Shown here piece by piece: positions 18,583 to 27,794 of a stretch of DNA of 64,000 nucleotides (positions within the stretch are counted from its first letter, which is position 1; every line of letters starts with the position of its first letter). Location of the stretch: assembly GCF_017873855.1 (NCBI RefSeq), contig NZ_JAGGKR010000001.1, positions 186,001 to 250,000 of the forward strand, written 5' to 3'. The DNA comes from Methanolinea mesophila (GTDB taxonomy: Archaea > Halobacteriota > Methanomicrobia > Methanomicrobiales > Methanospirillaceae). The position numbers were made by a program, and so were the translations under genes. The notes beneath the pieces are model-generated. The model did not search any database, was not told the DNA's origin, and saw only the letters and a list, made by a program, of their open reading frames with translations.

Positions 18583-19022
18583 TCCGCCGCCTCCGTGAGG
18601 AGTACCTCACCGATCTCCAGGTTGAAAAACCTCCTGGTGAGGAGCCGCGCCTTCTCGATATTGCAGCCGCCTTTCCCGATGGCGATCCCGAGGTCGCTCT
18701 TTCGCCTGACATACACGTTCAGGTGACCGCTCGCCGGGTCATGCTCCACCCGCTCCACCTCTGCCGGCTTGAAGATATTCGTGACGAACTCATCGCGGTC
18801 TTCGGAGTATTCCACCATCTCCACCCGCTTTCCGAGGACATTCTGGAGTCTTTTAATATTTTCTCCTTTCTTCCCGATTGCAAGCCCCATATCACCCTGT
18901 TTCACGATATAGATGACGCGTTCGAACCTGTCGTCGATGATACAATCAAGGGCGGTGGATTTGGTGAGTATACGTAATTCTTCGATATATCTTCGTTCTT
19001 TAAATCCGATACTACGATCCAT
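18579..19022 (-). CDS. nusA: NusA-like KH-domain transcription factor
   Basis: 147 residues, the usual size of archaeal NusA, which lacks the N-terminal and S1 domains of bacterial NusA. Two KH domains each show an IGKxGxNI-type loop (AIGKKGENIKRL and AIGKGGCNIEKA). It binds nascent RNA at transcription termination or antitermination. In many archaea the gene sits with RNA polymerase and ribosomal genes; here it heads a two-gene unit with hisE. AATATATT at 19038-19045 is a good TATA box, giving a short or absent leader. Confidence 0.88.
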   Translation of the reverse strand: MDRSIGFKERRYIEELRILTKSTALDCIIDDRFERVIYIVKQGDMGLAIGKKGENIKRLQNVLGKRVEMVEYSEDRDEFVTNIFKPAEVERVEHDPASGHLNVYVRRKSDLGIAIGKGGCNIEKARLLTRRFFNLEIGEVLLTEAAE

Positions 19023-19037
19023 TTATAAATCCTGCAT

Positions 19038-19045
19038 AATATATT
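19038..19045 (-). promoter_or_regulatory. TATA box for nusA-hisE
   Basis: On the minus strand GGAATATATTATG lies 16-23 bases before ATG 19022; a second AT-rich element (TTTATAAA) abuts the start codon. Confidence 0.5.
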
Positions 19046-19406
19046 CCCGATCTCCCATTAAATGTATTGGTTTCGGCCACAGGATGTGCCGAATGGATAT
19101 TATCGTTACGATTCCGGCCTGTTTCCGACTGTGGCCAAAGGATACAGAACTTTACCAGGTCATCAGATGCCGGCCCCCGACAGGTGTCACATCGGTAGCA
19201 TTGGTAGGTCGATTGTTGCGTCCCGTAGCGATAGGTGTCTTTTCCGGAATATGAAACTTTTTTAGTTCCGGAACCAGGTTCCAGGATACATGCGGGGTTA
19301 TTCCGGGAGGCCGGTCATGGAGGACGCTCGAGGTGGGGTGAAATCTCACGGCGTAGCCGGTCACGCTTCGTGAATAACGCGACGGCCCACTGGTGATCAA
19401 AAAAGA
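19046..19406. other. Intergenic region with inverted repeat
   Basis: No gene is supported. GGCCACAG at about 19074 and CTGTGGCC at about 19131 form an 8-base inverted repeat with a loop of about 50 bases. Short open frames across it lack ribosome binding sites. Confidence 0.3.
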
Positions 19407-20147
19407 TTAATTTATGAGATAGTTTACCGACACCGTAGCACTTACCGTGACCTGGCCCGGTTCGACGGGGGTCGGGACCGCCGCGGACATGTCCGCCGCA
19501 CCCGCATTTACCGAGCGGTACATCACCGGCGGGTAATAGGATCCCACGGTGGCGTCCTGCACCCCGATGATAGTCACCCCGAGGGCTGCCGCGACTGCGT
19601 CCGCGTCGGCCCGGGTGCGTGTGACCGCCTCGGTAAGGACCTCGTTACGGAGCGATTGCTCCTTTTCGGGGCTCAGACTGAACGCGATGTTCTGCACCTG
19701 GTTCGCACCGGCTGCGATCGCGGCATCGATCACCGCACCGGTCATGCCTACATCGGTCAGCGTGACCTGCACGGTGTTGGTGACCTGGTAATACTTCACC
19801 TTCTGGCCGAAGAGGTTCGAGCTCTGGTCATACACAGGGTAGACCGAATATCCCGTGGTCTGGATGTTCTCCTTCGGGACTCCGGTCGCGAGGATGGCAT
19901 CCACCACCTTGTTCATGATCTGTGCGTTCTCCTGCTGTGCGGTCATCACGTCGGCGTTCTCGGTCTGGACCCCGAGATACACGTCGGCACGGTCAGGCGT
20001 TGCAAGCACTTCTCCCGTTGCAGAGGTGGAGATGGTCTTCACATCGGGCGAGACCCCGGTCTGTGCCGTGACGGGTGCGAAGCAGAGTGCGCAGAGCACC
20101 ATGATCACCGCCGCCATGAGCGTTATTTTTCGCGTTAAATAACTCAT
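19407..20147 (-). CDS. Secreted SIMPL-domain protein (DUF541)
   Basis: 246 residues taken from ATG at 20147; an upstream in-frame ATG at 20174 would put polar residues before the signal peptide. Signal peptide 1-29 ends PVTA. The mature part shows the SIMPL pattern: [21 protein letters not shown], many [16 protein letters not shown] turns, and a late [12 protein letters not shown] strand. Bacterial relatives such as BP26/Omp28 are periplasmic or surface proteins of unclear role, some linked to oxidative stress. It is divergent from the leuC-type operon. Confidence 0.8.
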   Translation of the reverse strand: MSYLTRKITLMAAVIMVLCALCFAPVTAQTGVSPDVKTISTSATGEVLATPDRADVYLGVQTENADVMTAQQENAQIMNKVVDAILATGVPKENIQTTGYSVYPVYDQSSNLFGQKVKYYQVTNTVQVTLTDVGMTGAVIDAAIAAGANQVQNIAFSLSPEKEQSLRNEVLTEAVTRTRADADAVAAALGVTIIGVQDATVGSYYPPVMYRSVNAGAADMSAAVPTPVEPGQVTVSATVSVNYLIN

Positions 20148-20299
20148 ACGGCATAGTAGCACACAAATATTCAAAAACTTTTCTTAAAATGCGAAAATAT
20201 TCGCAATTATCTGGAAGACCCGCCCTCCCGCTCACCCATGAAACCTCCCGGCCTGGCAAAAGTAGAATAGTCTGGAAAGACCATGAATATGTGAATTTT

Positions 20300-21556
20300 A
20301 TGGGCAAGACCATAGTTGAGAAGATATTCTCTTCCCGTTGCGGAAGGGACGTGGAGGCAGGGGAGGTTGTCATGGCGCCGATAGATGCGGCGATGATCCA
20401 TGACATCACCGGCCCCCTGGCCATCCAGAAGTTCCGTGAGATGAACGGCGGCAGGGTCTTTGACAAGAAGGGTGTCATCATCCTTTTCGACCACCAGGTC
20501 CCGGCGGATTCGATCCCTGCAGCCGAGAATCATGCATACATGCGGCAGTTTGCAAAGGAGCAGGATATTCACAACTATGATCTTCGGGAAGGGGTCTGCC
20601 ACCAGGTGGTTATGGAGAAGGGTCTTGCCACCCCGGGTAAGATCGTGGTGGGTGCCGACTCCCATACCTGCATGTACGGTGCCGGAGGAGCGTTCGCGAC
20701 CGGGATCGGGTCCACGGACATGGGATTTGTCCTGAAGTTCGGGGCCCTCTACTTCCGGGTGCCTCAGACGATCCTGGCCCGGGTGAAGGGCACGTTCCAG
20801 CCCCGGGTTGGGGCAAAAGACCTGATACTCTCCATCGTCCACGATATCGGGGCCGACGGGGCGACCTACCAGGCGGTGGAGTTCGCGGGCCCGACGATCC
20901 GCGACATGGACATGGCGGGCAGGATGACCTGCTGCAACATGGCCATCGAGATGGGAGGAAAGGCCGGGATTGTGGCCCCGGACGAGACGACCTGGGCGTA
21001 CTTTAAGGAAAGAAGCGACGTCGCCCCGTTCCCGCTGGAAAGCGACCCGGATGCGAAGTATTCCGGGGTCCGGGACTACGACGTGAGCAGGCTTGCCCCG
21101 CAGGTGGCGGTCCCCCACAATGTCGACCAGGGAGTGGACGTGAAGGAGGTGGCCGGGACACACGTCGACCAGGTCTTCATCGGCTCCTGCACGAACGGGC
21201 GTTTCGAGGACCTCGCGGAGGCCGCAGAGGTGCTCGGGACCCACAGGTTCTCGGACGAGGTCCGGGTCCTGATCATCCCGGCATCGCGGGACGAGTACCT
21301 GAAGGCACTCAGGGCCGGGTTGATCGAGCGGTTCGTGGAAGCGGGAGCCCTCGTAGAAGCTCCCTGCTGCGGCCCCTGCATGGGGGGTGCGATCGGGCTG
21401 ATCGGGCCCGGAGAGGTCTCGCTCTCCACCTCGAACAGGAACTTCAAGGGCAGGCAGGGGAGTGCGGAGGGGAAGGTATACCTCTGCTCTCCGGCTACCG
21501 CCGCGGCAAGTGCCATCTATGGCGAGATCACCGACCCGAGGGAGGTGCGGTCATGA
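20300..21556 (+). CDS. leuC: 3-isopropylmalate dehydratase/homoaconitase large subunit
   Basis: 418 residues from ATG at 20300 ([10 protein letters not shown]). [21 protein letters not shown] and [10 protein letters not shown] give the three Cys ligands of the aconitase-type [4Fe-4S] cluster. With the small subunit it isomerises 2-isopropylmalate (leucine synthesis), or (R)-homocitrate and its longer homologues on the way to coenzyme B in methanogens (HacA). Sequence inspection cannot decide between LeuC and HacA. The next two genes are the small subunit and the dehydrogenase of the same pathway. Confidence 0.85.
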   Translation: MGKTIVEKIFSSRCGRDVEAGEVVMAPIDAAMIHDITGPLAIQKFREMNGGRVFDKKGVIILFDHQVPADSIPAAENHAYMRQFAKEQDIHNYDLREGVCHQVVMEKGLATPGKIVVGADSHTCMYGAGGAFATGIGSTDMGFVLKFGALYFRVPQTILARVKGTFQPRVGAKDLILSIVHDIGADGATYQAVEFAGPTIRDMDMAGRMTCCNMAIEMGGKAGIVAPDETTWAYFKERSDVAPFPLESDPDAKYSGVRDYDVSRLAPQVAVPHNVDQGVDVKEVAGTHVDQVFIGSCTNGRFEDLAEAAEVLGTHRFSDEVRVLIIPASRDEYLKALRAGLIERFVEAGALVEAPCCGPCMGGAIGLIGPGEVSLSTSNRNFKGRQGSAEGKVYLCSPATAAASAIYGEITDPREVRS

Positions 21557-22050
21557 GGGCATGGAAATTCGGGGACAACATCGATACCGATGCGATCATC
21601 CCCGGGAGGTTCCTGACCATCTACGACCCGAAGGAGCTCGCCTCCCACGCGTTCGAGGGGATCAGGCATGAATTCGCGAAGTCCGTCCGGCCGGGAGACG
21701 TGATCGTGGCCGGGCGTAACTTCGGGTGCGGCTCCTCAAGGGAGCACGCCCCTCATGCACTCTCCGGGGCCGGCGTCCGGTTCGTCATCGCCCGCACGTT
21801 CGCCCGCATATTCTACCGGAACGCCATCAATGTGGGGCTGCTCCCCCTGGTATGCGAGGACGCCGACAGGATCCGGGACGGTGCGGAGATCTCGGTCGAT
21901 ATCGAAAAGGGATTCGTCGAATCGGAGGGGGCGAGGTATCGCATCGAGCCCGTCCCCGACTTCCTCCAGCAGATCGTCAATGCCGGAGGGCTGGTTGACT
22001 ACGCGAAGGACTTAACCGAGGTGGAGACATGTACAGGATCGCGTCGATAG
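21553..22050 (+). CDS. leuD: 3-isopropylmalate dehydratase/homoaconitase small subunit
   Basis: 165 residues, starting in the ATGA overlap with the large subunit and preceded by GGGAGGTG. The swivel domain shows [18 protein letters not shown] and [12 protein letters not shown], which bind substrate. The specificity loop reads RFLTI, where YLRT or YLVY types are described for archaeal homoaconitases and isopropylmalate isomerases, so the substrate is not settled. The last 22 bases overlap the dehydrogenase gene. Confidence 0.85.
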   Translation: MRAWKFGDNIDTDAIIPGRFLTIYDPKELASHAFEGIRHEFAKSVRPGDVIVAGRNFGCGSSREHAPHALSGAGVRFVIARTFARIFYRNAINVGLLPLVCEDADRIRDGAEISVDIEKGFVESEGARYRIEPVPDFLQQIVNAGGLVDYAKDLTEVETCTGSRR

Positions 22051-23141
22051 GCGGGGACGGCATCGGCCCCGAGATCATCACCGAAGGAAAGAAGGTGGTG
22101 GAGGCCGCGGGGGATGCCTACGGCTTCGGGGTTGCGTGGGAGGACTTCGATATCGGCGCCGAGAGGTATCTCTCCACCGGGGACGTTCTCACCGAGGAGG
22201 ACCTTTCCGAGCTGGCAAAATTCAGGGCGATCTATTTCGGTGCGATAGGCGACGACCGGGTAAAGCCGGGGATCCTGGAGAAGGGGATCCTGCTCCGGCT
22301 CCGGTTCCATTTCGACCAGTACATCAACCTGCGGCCTATCCGGCTGCTCCATGGAGTATCCACCCCTCTCGCCGGGAAAAGTCCCGATGATATCGATTTC
22401 GTGGTGGTTCGTGAGAACACCGAGGACTTCTACGTGGGTATCGGCTCCCGGTTCACGGGACACGAGAAGAAGACCCTGGACGTTTTCCGGGAGATGTACC
22501 AGGTGCGGTTCGGGCTCGACGTAGAGAGCGATGCCGAGGAGATCGCCTACCAGATCGGGGTCATCACCCGGGAAGGCGCGAGGAGGGCGATCAAATACTC
22601 CTTCGACCTGGCCGGGAAGCGGAGGAAGAAAGTGACCTCGGTGGATAAAGCCAATGTACTCTCGGAGGTCTACGGCCTGTGGAGGGATGTATTTACAGGA
22701 GTTGCGTCGGAATATCCCGGGATCCAGACCGAGTTCAATTTCGTCGATGCCGTTACCATGTGGTTCGTAAAGAACCCGGAGTGGTTCGACGTGGTGGTCA
22801 CCCCGAACATGTTCGGGGATATCATCACCGACCTCGGGGCCATGATCCAGGGGGGTATGGGGCTCGCCCCCGGCGGGAACATCAACCCGTCCGGGACCTC
22901 CATGTTCGAACCTATCCACGGTTCTGCCCCGAAATACAAGGGAATGGGAGTGGCGAACCCCTTCGCCACCATATGGGCCGGCGCCATGATGCTCGAGCAC
23001 ATCGGGGAACCGGCAGCGGGGGCAGCGATCGTATCGGCCATAGAGCGGGCCATCGCGGAGAAGAAGGTCACCCGCGACATGGGCGGGTCGCTCTCCACCT
23101 CGGAGGTCGGGGATTTCGTAGCCTCGGCAGTGAAAAAATAA
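22029..23141 (+). CDS. leuB: 3-isopropylmalate/homoisocitrate dehydrogenase
   Basis: 370 residues. It is a beta-decarboxylating dehydrogenase: GGDGIGPEI at the start, [13 protein letters not shown], the Lys and Asp of VDKANVL and [11 protein letters not shown], and the NAD-binding HGSAPKYKG. It oxidises 3-isopropylmalate, or homoisocitrate in coenzyme B synthesis (AksF). The start lies inside leuD (22-base overlap). A seven-T run at 23142-23148 after the stop is a likely operon terminator. Confidence 0.85.
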   Translation: MYRIASIGGDGIGPEIITEGKKVVEAAGDAYGFGVAWEDFDIGAERYLSTGDVLTEEDLSELAKFRAIYFGAIGDDRVKPGILEKGILLRLRFHFDQYINLRPIRLLHGVSTPLAGKSPDDIDFVVVRENTEDFYVGIGSRFTGHEKKTLDVFREMYQVRFGLDVESDAEEIAYQIGVITREGARRAIKYSFDLAGKRRKKVTSVDKANVLSEVYGLWRDVFTGVASEYPGIQTEFNFVDAVTMWFVKNPEWFDVVVTPNMFGDIITDLGAMIQGGMGLAPGGNINPSGTSMFEPIHGSAPKYKGMGVANPFATIWAGAMMLEHIGEPAAGAAIVSAIERAIAEKKVTRDMGGSLSTSEVGDFVASAVKK

Positions 23142-23148
23142 TTTTTTT
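23142..23148 (+). terminator. T-run terminator of leuCDB-type operon
   Basis: Seven T residues directly follow the TAA stop of the dehydrogenase gene. Confidence 0.5.
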
Positions 23149-23339
23149 GCTCTGGTGAAATCCTTCTCCCAACGCGCTCAGGGGAAATGCGAGGGTGACT
23201 ATGGTTTCGATCTTATGAGATGCCCTGAAACCGTCATTCTCCACGGGGCAGGGGTCGACAGACCCCGGGCACCCGTGGCCCCATCACCATCCCACGTCCA
23301 TCCGATCAGGCTATCAACAGAGCCGGAATTTTATTTTTG

Positions 23340-23969
23340 TTATTGAGAAGGCAGGGATGCCATGAGGGCATAGAAAAATTCCGGTTTCCTTAACGTAAAG
23401 AGCCCGTACCATGCGTCGAGGGTTGCGGGATTCATGACATCCAGTTTCCTGAATATGCTGTAGGCAAATTCAACCGGTGCAAGCCCGCTTCCCGTGATAA
23501 GGTTCCCGTCTGTCACTGCAGGCTCTGTCCGGTAAAATTGCGCTCCTTTGTATCCGGGGCAGAACATTTTGAGCGCTCCGGGATCATTGCTGGTGTGGGG
23601 CCGGTTGTCAAGCAGCCCGGCATTGGCCAGGCCGAGGGTAGCCCCGCAGATTGCTGCAACAACCATCTCCTGCTCCAGGAGCGTGGCTACCTTACTGATA
23701 ATCGGCGCATGGGCGGGATCAAGCCAGGTGTCTGCGCCGGGCAGGATCAGGAGATCTCCTTTTTTTGCCCTGATATTCTCAATGGTGATATCCGGTGTCA
23801 ACTTCAGTCCGCCCATCGTCGTTATCGTATCCAGGGATTTTCCGCACAGGACAACATCGTACTTCAGCGACGGGTCTTTGAGATACCTTCCGGAATGGAG
23901 TTCGCCAAGGGCATGGCCGGTTTCCCAGTCGGAAAGCGTATCAAGGATATAGAGATAGAGTATCGGCAT
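23340..23969 (-). CDS. DJ-1/PfpI family protein
   Basis: 209 residues from ATG at 23969, with a GTGAT site 5 bases upstream. The class-I glutamine amidotransferase-like fold shows the nucleophile elbow AAICGATLGLANAGLLD, with Cys in the usual AxCxG position, and GDLLILPGADTW before it. Family members act as chaperone/deglycase-like proteins, proteases or amidases; which applies here cannot be told. Codon use is less GC-biased than in most neighbours, which may reflect later acquisition. It stands alone. Confidence 0.8.
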   Translation of the reverse strand: MPILYLYILDTLSDWETGHALGELHSGRYLKDPSLKYDVVLCGKSLDTITTMGGLKLTPDITIENIRAKKGDLLILPGADTWLDPAHAPIISKVATLLEQEMVVAAICGATLGLANAGLLDNRPHTSNDPGALKMFCPGYKGAQFYRTEPAVTDGNLITGSGLAPVEFAYSIFRKLDVMNPATLDAWYGLFTLRKPEFFYALMASLPSQ

Positions 23970-24139
23970 TTGGCATCACTTTCGCCATCAACACTTGGCA
24001 AGGCGGGATATCAATTTTACTTCCTTAAATTACCGGCAATTTAAAAAAAAGTGCGCGGTTGAAATCCGAAATTAAAAAGGGGGATTTTTTTCTTCTGTCC
24101 CCACCGCTTCACACGGTCTAATTGTACGAAGTACCTGAT

Positions 24140-24589
24140 TTATGCGGCCATCTCTCCCCCGGCCCGCCTGACCTGGTAGCGGGGGGAGAAGAGCCCGGAG
24201 TATTCGGTGATGGTGTGATCGCGGGGGATGTTCTGGCTCGCCCGGGGCGGGAGCTCCGCGATCGGCGCGAACCGTTCGTCGCGGCTGAGCACGGCCCGGA
24301 GCGAATCGAGCGAGAGGGTGAACCGGTCCCCGTTCACCAGCTCGATGTTCAGCGCCCGGCCGGACCTGGAGATACTCGCATTCCCTGCAGTCCCGTCGAG
24401 ATACTGCATCCAGTTCTGCCTGATTCGCTCGACACTCGCAGAAAATCCGCCCGAAAGGAGATCGTGCAGCCCGGCGAGACGCATCCCCAGGGTCGCGCCA
24501 TGGATCCGGAGCTCCACGATCTCACGGGGGATACCCTCTTCATCGAGGACCGTCAGGCCGTTTCGCTGCAGATATCCTGCTCGTTTCAT
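24140..24589 (-). CDS. Hypothetical protein downstream of nitrogenase-like operon
   Basis: 149 residues from ATG at 24589, preceded by GGTGGA. I do not recognise a family. The protein is soluble, rich in charged residues, and has no Cys clusters or membrane segments. A central stretch (GATLGMRLAGLHDLLSGGF) looks helical, and the C-terminal 40 residues are Pro/Arg-rich. Its own TATA box (ATATAAAGG region, 24633-24642) suggests independent transcription. It lies 109 bases after the second component-1-like gene on the same strand, so a linked function is possible but unproven. Confidence 0.55.
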   Translation of the reverse strand: MKRAGYLQRNGLTVLDEEGIPREIVELRIHGATLGMRLAGLHDLLSGGFSASVERIRQNWMQYLDGTAGNASISRSGRALNIELVNGDRFTLSLDSLRAVLSRDERFAPIAELPPRASQNIPRDHTITEYSGLFSPRYQVRRAGGEMAA

Positions 24590-24632
24590 TTCCACCGTCT
24601 CCTTGTGACAATCCAACATCTGGCGGAAAATG

Positions 24633-24642
24633 CATATAAAGG
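24633..24642 (-). promoter_or_regulatory. TATA box of the 149-residue protein gene
   Basis: CCTTTATATGCA on the minus strand lies about 45 bases before the start codon at 24589, leaving a leader of about 20 bases that holds the ribosome binding site. Confidence 0.5.
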
Positions 24643-24698
24643 CTCGATATGCGCAGGGTGAAAGTGAAAAGAAGGTCCGACCGGTCGGAGAGTAACGC

Positions 24699-25892
24699 CT
24701 ATACCCGTTTCTTTTCGTCGATACAGGCATTAATGGCGTCTTCCATGAAGGACAGCGCCCCTTCGGTCCCCGCAAGGGGAGTGGCCCTGAGCCTGACCCT
24801 GCCCCGGAGCGGAGGGGTTATCCCTACGAACGGGGTGCCCGGCATGAGCGACTGTTCGAACGAAGACCCTGCGATAAGGTCGGGAGGGTCCGCCCGGAGG
24901 ATCTCCTCCTCGACCCCCAGATCCAGGACCTGCCGGATCCCGCGGTCACCGGTGGTTGAACCGGGCGGACTTCCTGGCGGCGTTCCGGGAGGTTTCCCGG
25001 TCTGAGTCAATGCCCCGTTTCCAGGCGGGTTCCGGGAGAAGATCCCGGTGATCCCGGCGTCGAGGTACGTTGAGAGCATATCCGCGGCGAATCCCGCATA
25101 GCCCGCCTGGGCAAATATCGCGACGGAGGGAGGGTCGTACCGGCGGAGGTACTTGTCGCACGCCCGGACCACCCGTTCCTCGGCCTCCCGGAGTTCTTCC
25201 TCGAGGACACCGGTATCGGCGTCAGGGAACCGGAGGGAGAGCCCGGGAAGGCTCCCCCGTATCGCGGGGAACCCAAGCATCGACCCGATCTCCTCGCCGA
25301 ACCGTCCGGCGATGTCGGGATTCGCGGAGAGCGTTGCCGGGGGAAGGCGGGAGAGGGAGGAGAACCTGTCCCGGCAGAGCACCGCTCCCACCCGGATCCC
25401 TGCGAGGGAACAGAGCCTCCTGATCTCAAGTTCATTCCCCCTTCCGAAAGGATCCGCGGCGCTGATCCCTGCGAGGGTTACCCCGGAGTGCTCCGGGTCG
25501 CTCCGGAGGGGCAGTGCCTCGAGTGCCGCGGAGAAGCCCTGTTCGAACTCCCCCATGAACCCCGGGCTGTCCACCACCAGGATATCGTCCCTCCCGGTGA
25601 TGCGGTGGATATCGTCTCCGGTCAGGGCGGTCGCGCAGGTGGTCACCACCGCGAGCCGGTCGAACCGGGGAAGCAGCCGCTCCACCGTTTCCCTGACCCG
25701 TTCCTCGGCCCCGAAGACTACGTCCTCCTCCACGAGAAAGGTGGAGGAGAGGTCGGTCCGGAGCACGGTCGCCGGGTAGAAGTAACACCCGCTCGACCCG
25801 TGGATGATCACCCCGAGCCCCGAGAACCCGGAGAGGCACGCGACCGCACCCGCCATAGCGCAGGGCCAGAGCGGGTTCTCCCCTTCATGCAC
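24699..25892 (-). CDS. Nitrogenase component-1-like protein (second subunit)
   Basis: 397 residues. The N-terminal part has cysteines 11, 36 and 86 spaced like the P-cluster or [4Fe-4S] ligands of component-1 proteins (WPCAMAG, HGSSGCYFYP, VVTTCATALTGDD). It lacks the Cys/His pair that holds FeMo-cofactor in NifD. A Pro/Gly-rich insert of about 30 residues (about 288-318) is unusual for the family. It overlaps the upstream component-1 gene by 8 bases, so the two are probably a heteromer fed by the Fe protein encoded first. It is much shorter than NifK. The substrate is unknown. Confidence 0.7.
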   Translation of the reverse strand: MHEGENPLWPCAMAGAVACLSGFSGLGVIIHGSSGCYFYPATVLRTDLSSTFLVEEDVVFGAEERVRETVERLLPRFDRLAVVTTCATALTGDDIHRITGRDDILVVDSPGFMGEFEQGFSAALEALPLRSDPEHSGVTLAGISAADPFGRGNELEIRRLCSLAGIRVGAVLCRDRFSSLSRLPPATLSANPDIAGRFGEEIGSMLGFPAIRGSLPGLSLRFPDADTGVLEEELREAEERVVRACDKYLRRYDPPSVAIFAQAGYAGFAADMLSTYLDAGITGIFSRNPPGNGALTQTGKPPGTPPGSPPGSTTGDRGIRQVLDLGVEEEILRADPPDLIAGSSFEQSLMPGTPFVGITPPLRGRVRLRATPLAGTEGALSFMEDAINACIDEKKRV

Positions 25893-26910
25893 GGGTCCTC
25901 GCCCTCCACCGGTGGAGCACCCGTCGGACCCCGGAAGTGCCCGCAGGGAACGGGGACGGGAGGGGGAGGGAGGCTCCCCGCTCGTCGACCGAGAGGTCGA
26001 ACAGTTCCGCGAGCTCGCGGACGGCCTCCTGCTCTCCGGGATCCGTCACTCCCTCGAGCCTCACCGACCTGCCTCTGATGTCCCCGAACTCCTCGACGAG
26101 AGCCCGCTGGCGTCTTTTTTCCTTCTCCAACGCCGGGTCTGCCGTTTTCCCCTCTGACTCCGCAACCTGACTTAAAAAGACGAGCGTCCCTTCGAGACCA
26201 AGGGGAAATGAAGAGATAAACGGGGTCCCGAACCGGACCTCAAGGGCCTCCCCGACGGGGGTGAGCCCCGTCTCCCGGAGGATGTTTAATGACCCCCTCC
26301 CGAGGAGCCCGACCTCCCGGGAATCGATCTCCCGGACGAACCGGAGCCGGACCTCCACCCCGAGGAGCGAGAGCAGCCTGACAATCTCGGCATAGTTCTG
26401 GTCCACCTCGTACTCCAGGTTCTTCTCCCCCACAAGGGTGATTCCCCCGGGTCCTTCCCGGGCCGGCCGGCCATGGTCTTCCATGGTCGCGAGGGCGATC
26501 AGGGCATTCCTCTCCCCGTCGTGGAACCCCCCGCCGAGGAACCCGGAGGTGGGGATGTGGACCACCGGGACGGGCCGGTCCTCCCTGCAGACCATGGCGG
26601 TGTCGTCCCCGATGGTATCGGCGACACAGCTGGTGAGCACGAAGATGCACGCCGGGTCCATCTGCACGGCCCGGTGAAGCGCCCGCTCGAGGGCTTCTTC
26701 CCCCCCGAAGACCACGTCCTTCTCGGTGACCATGGACGAGAGAATCCGGGGCGGAGGTCTTCCCCGGTCCACGGCGACCGTATGGAAGAGCGAAAAATTG
26801 TGGTGGGCGCAGCCCCGGGGCCCGTGAATTATGCTGACCGCGTCACGGACCGCCGTGGTGATCGAGAGGGCCCCGGTGAGGGTGCATCCTTCAGATCGCG
26901 ATGAACTCAT
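25885..26910 (-). CDS. Nitrogenase component-1-like protein (first subunit)
   Basis: 341 residues from ATG at 26910, which lies 20 bases inside the Fe protein gene; a longer reading to 26988 gives only an Arg/Ser-rich run antisense in character. Cysteines 9, 34 and 95 ([31 protein letters not shown]) are spaced like the three N-terminal NifD cluster ligands. No Cys or His matching the FeMo-cofactor ligands is seen, and the length is two-thirds of NifD. This fits the nitrogenase-like groups (relatives of CfbD, BchN or methylthio-alkane reductase) rather than true nitrogenase. Confidence 0.7.
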   Translation of the reverse strand: MSSSRSEGCTLTGALSITTAVRDAVSIIHGPRGCAHHNFSLFHTVAVDRGRPPPRILSSMVTEKDVVFGGEEALERALHRAVQMDPACIFVLTSCVADTIGDDTAMVCREDRPVPVVHIPTSGFLGGGFHDGERNALIALATMEDHGRPAREGPGGITLVGEKNLEYEVDQNYAEIVRLLSLLGVEVRLRFVREIDSREVGLLGRGSLNILRETGLTPVGEALEVRFGTPFISSFPLGLEGTLVFLSQVAESEGKTADPALEKEKRRQRALVEEFGDIRGRSVRLEGVTDPGEQEAVRELAELFDLSVDERGASLPLPSPFPAGTSGVRRVLHRWRARTRA

Positions 26911-27709
26911 ATGCGAGGGATTCCAGTTCCTCGATCTCGAGCGGCTCGGGGACGTCGAGCCGGGTGTTCTCCAGGACTTTTCCTGCAAGGTCCCGGTAGG
27001 CGCCCGCCTGCGAGGATTCGGGGGCGTATTCGATCACGGTCATCTTGTTCAGTTCCGCGAGCTGGACCACCGGGTCCCGGGGGATGAACTGTACCATGGT
27101 GCTCCCGATCTGCTCGGCGAAGCGGGCCACGAGCTCGTCCTCCCGGGGAAGGTTCTTCGCGTTGCAGATCACGCCCGCGAGGCGCGTCTTGCTCTTCGCA
27201 CGCGACGAGAGCCGTTTTATGGCCTTGCAGATGTTGTTCGCCGCGTAGAGGGACATCAGCTCCCCCGAAGTGACCAGGTAGACCTCCTCGGCATAGCCCT
27301 CCCGCATGGGCATGGCGAATCCCCCGCACACCACGTCCCCGAGCACGTCGTACACCACCACGTCCCCGTGGAGCGCCCCGAGCCGCTCCAGGATCTGGAA
27401 CGTGGCGATGATCCCCCTCCCGGCACACCCGACGCCGGGTTCGGGCCCGCCCGCTTCCACGCAACGGACGCCCCGGTAGCCCTCGAAGACCACGTCGTCC
27501 AGGGTGAGGGAGCGGTCGCCCCGTTCCCTGACCAGGTCCATCACGGTAGGGATCAGCCGGCCCCTCATCAGCATCCGGGTGCTGTCACGTTTCGGGTCGC
27601 ACCCGATCTGCAGGATATCCAGGCCCCGGTCCGAGAGCGCGGCTGAAAGATTTGCAGATGTCGTCGATTTTCCAATCCCTCCCTTCCCGTAGAGGGCTAT
27701 CTGCTTCAT
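26891..27709 (-). CDS. NifH-like ATP-dependent reductase (Fe protein)
   Basis: 272 residues, full length. P-loop GKGGIGKST, switch-like DPKRDSTR, cluster Cys in PGVGCAGRG and [14 protein letters not shown], and the Arg next to the first Cys are all present. It donates electrons with ATP hydrolysis to the component-1-like proteins that follow. The F430 operon at 42-47 kb has CfbD but no CfbC, so this protein could also be CfbC or serve both systems. The promoter TTTATTAG lies about 25 bases upstream of the start. Confidence 0.8.
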   Translation of the reverse strand: MKQIALYGKGGIGKSTTSANLSAALSDRGLDILQIGCDPKRDSTRMLMRGRLIPTVMDLVRERGDRSLTLDDVVFEGYRGVRCVEAGGPEPGVGCAGRGIIATFQILERLGALHGDVVVYDVLGDVVCGGFAMPMREGYAEEVYLVTSGELMSLYAANNICKAIKRLSSRAKSKTRLAGVICNAKNLPREDELVARFAEQIGSTMVQFIPRDPVVQLAELNKMTVIEYAPESSQAGAYRDLAGKVLENTRLDVPEPLEIEELESLAYEFIAI

Positions 27710-27730
27710 TGGGTACTACTTGGCGTCGTT

Positions 27731-27740
27731 CGTTTATTAG
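27731..27740 (-). promoter_or_regulatory. TATA box of nitrogenase-like operon
   Basis: CTAATAAACG on the minus strand lies 22-31 bases before ATG 27709, implying a leaderless or very short-leader transcript. Confidence 0.45.
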
Positions 27741-27753
27741 ATATTCTGATGTT

Positions 27754-27760
27754 AAAAAAA
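27754..27760 (-). terminator. T-run terminator of trkH
   Basis: Seven T residues on the minus strand, 35 bases after the trkH stop and just before the nifH-like promoter. Confidence 0.45.
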
Positions 27761-27794
27761 GTACACTTGCGTTAGCCTGATTTTGACCCGATTT

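Noticed and set aside
24699-27709. True molybdenum nitrogenase nifHDK
   Set aside because: The component-1 proteins are too short and lack the Cys/His cofactor ligands; no nifE, nifN, nifB or nifI genes are adjacent.
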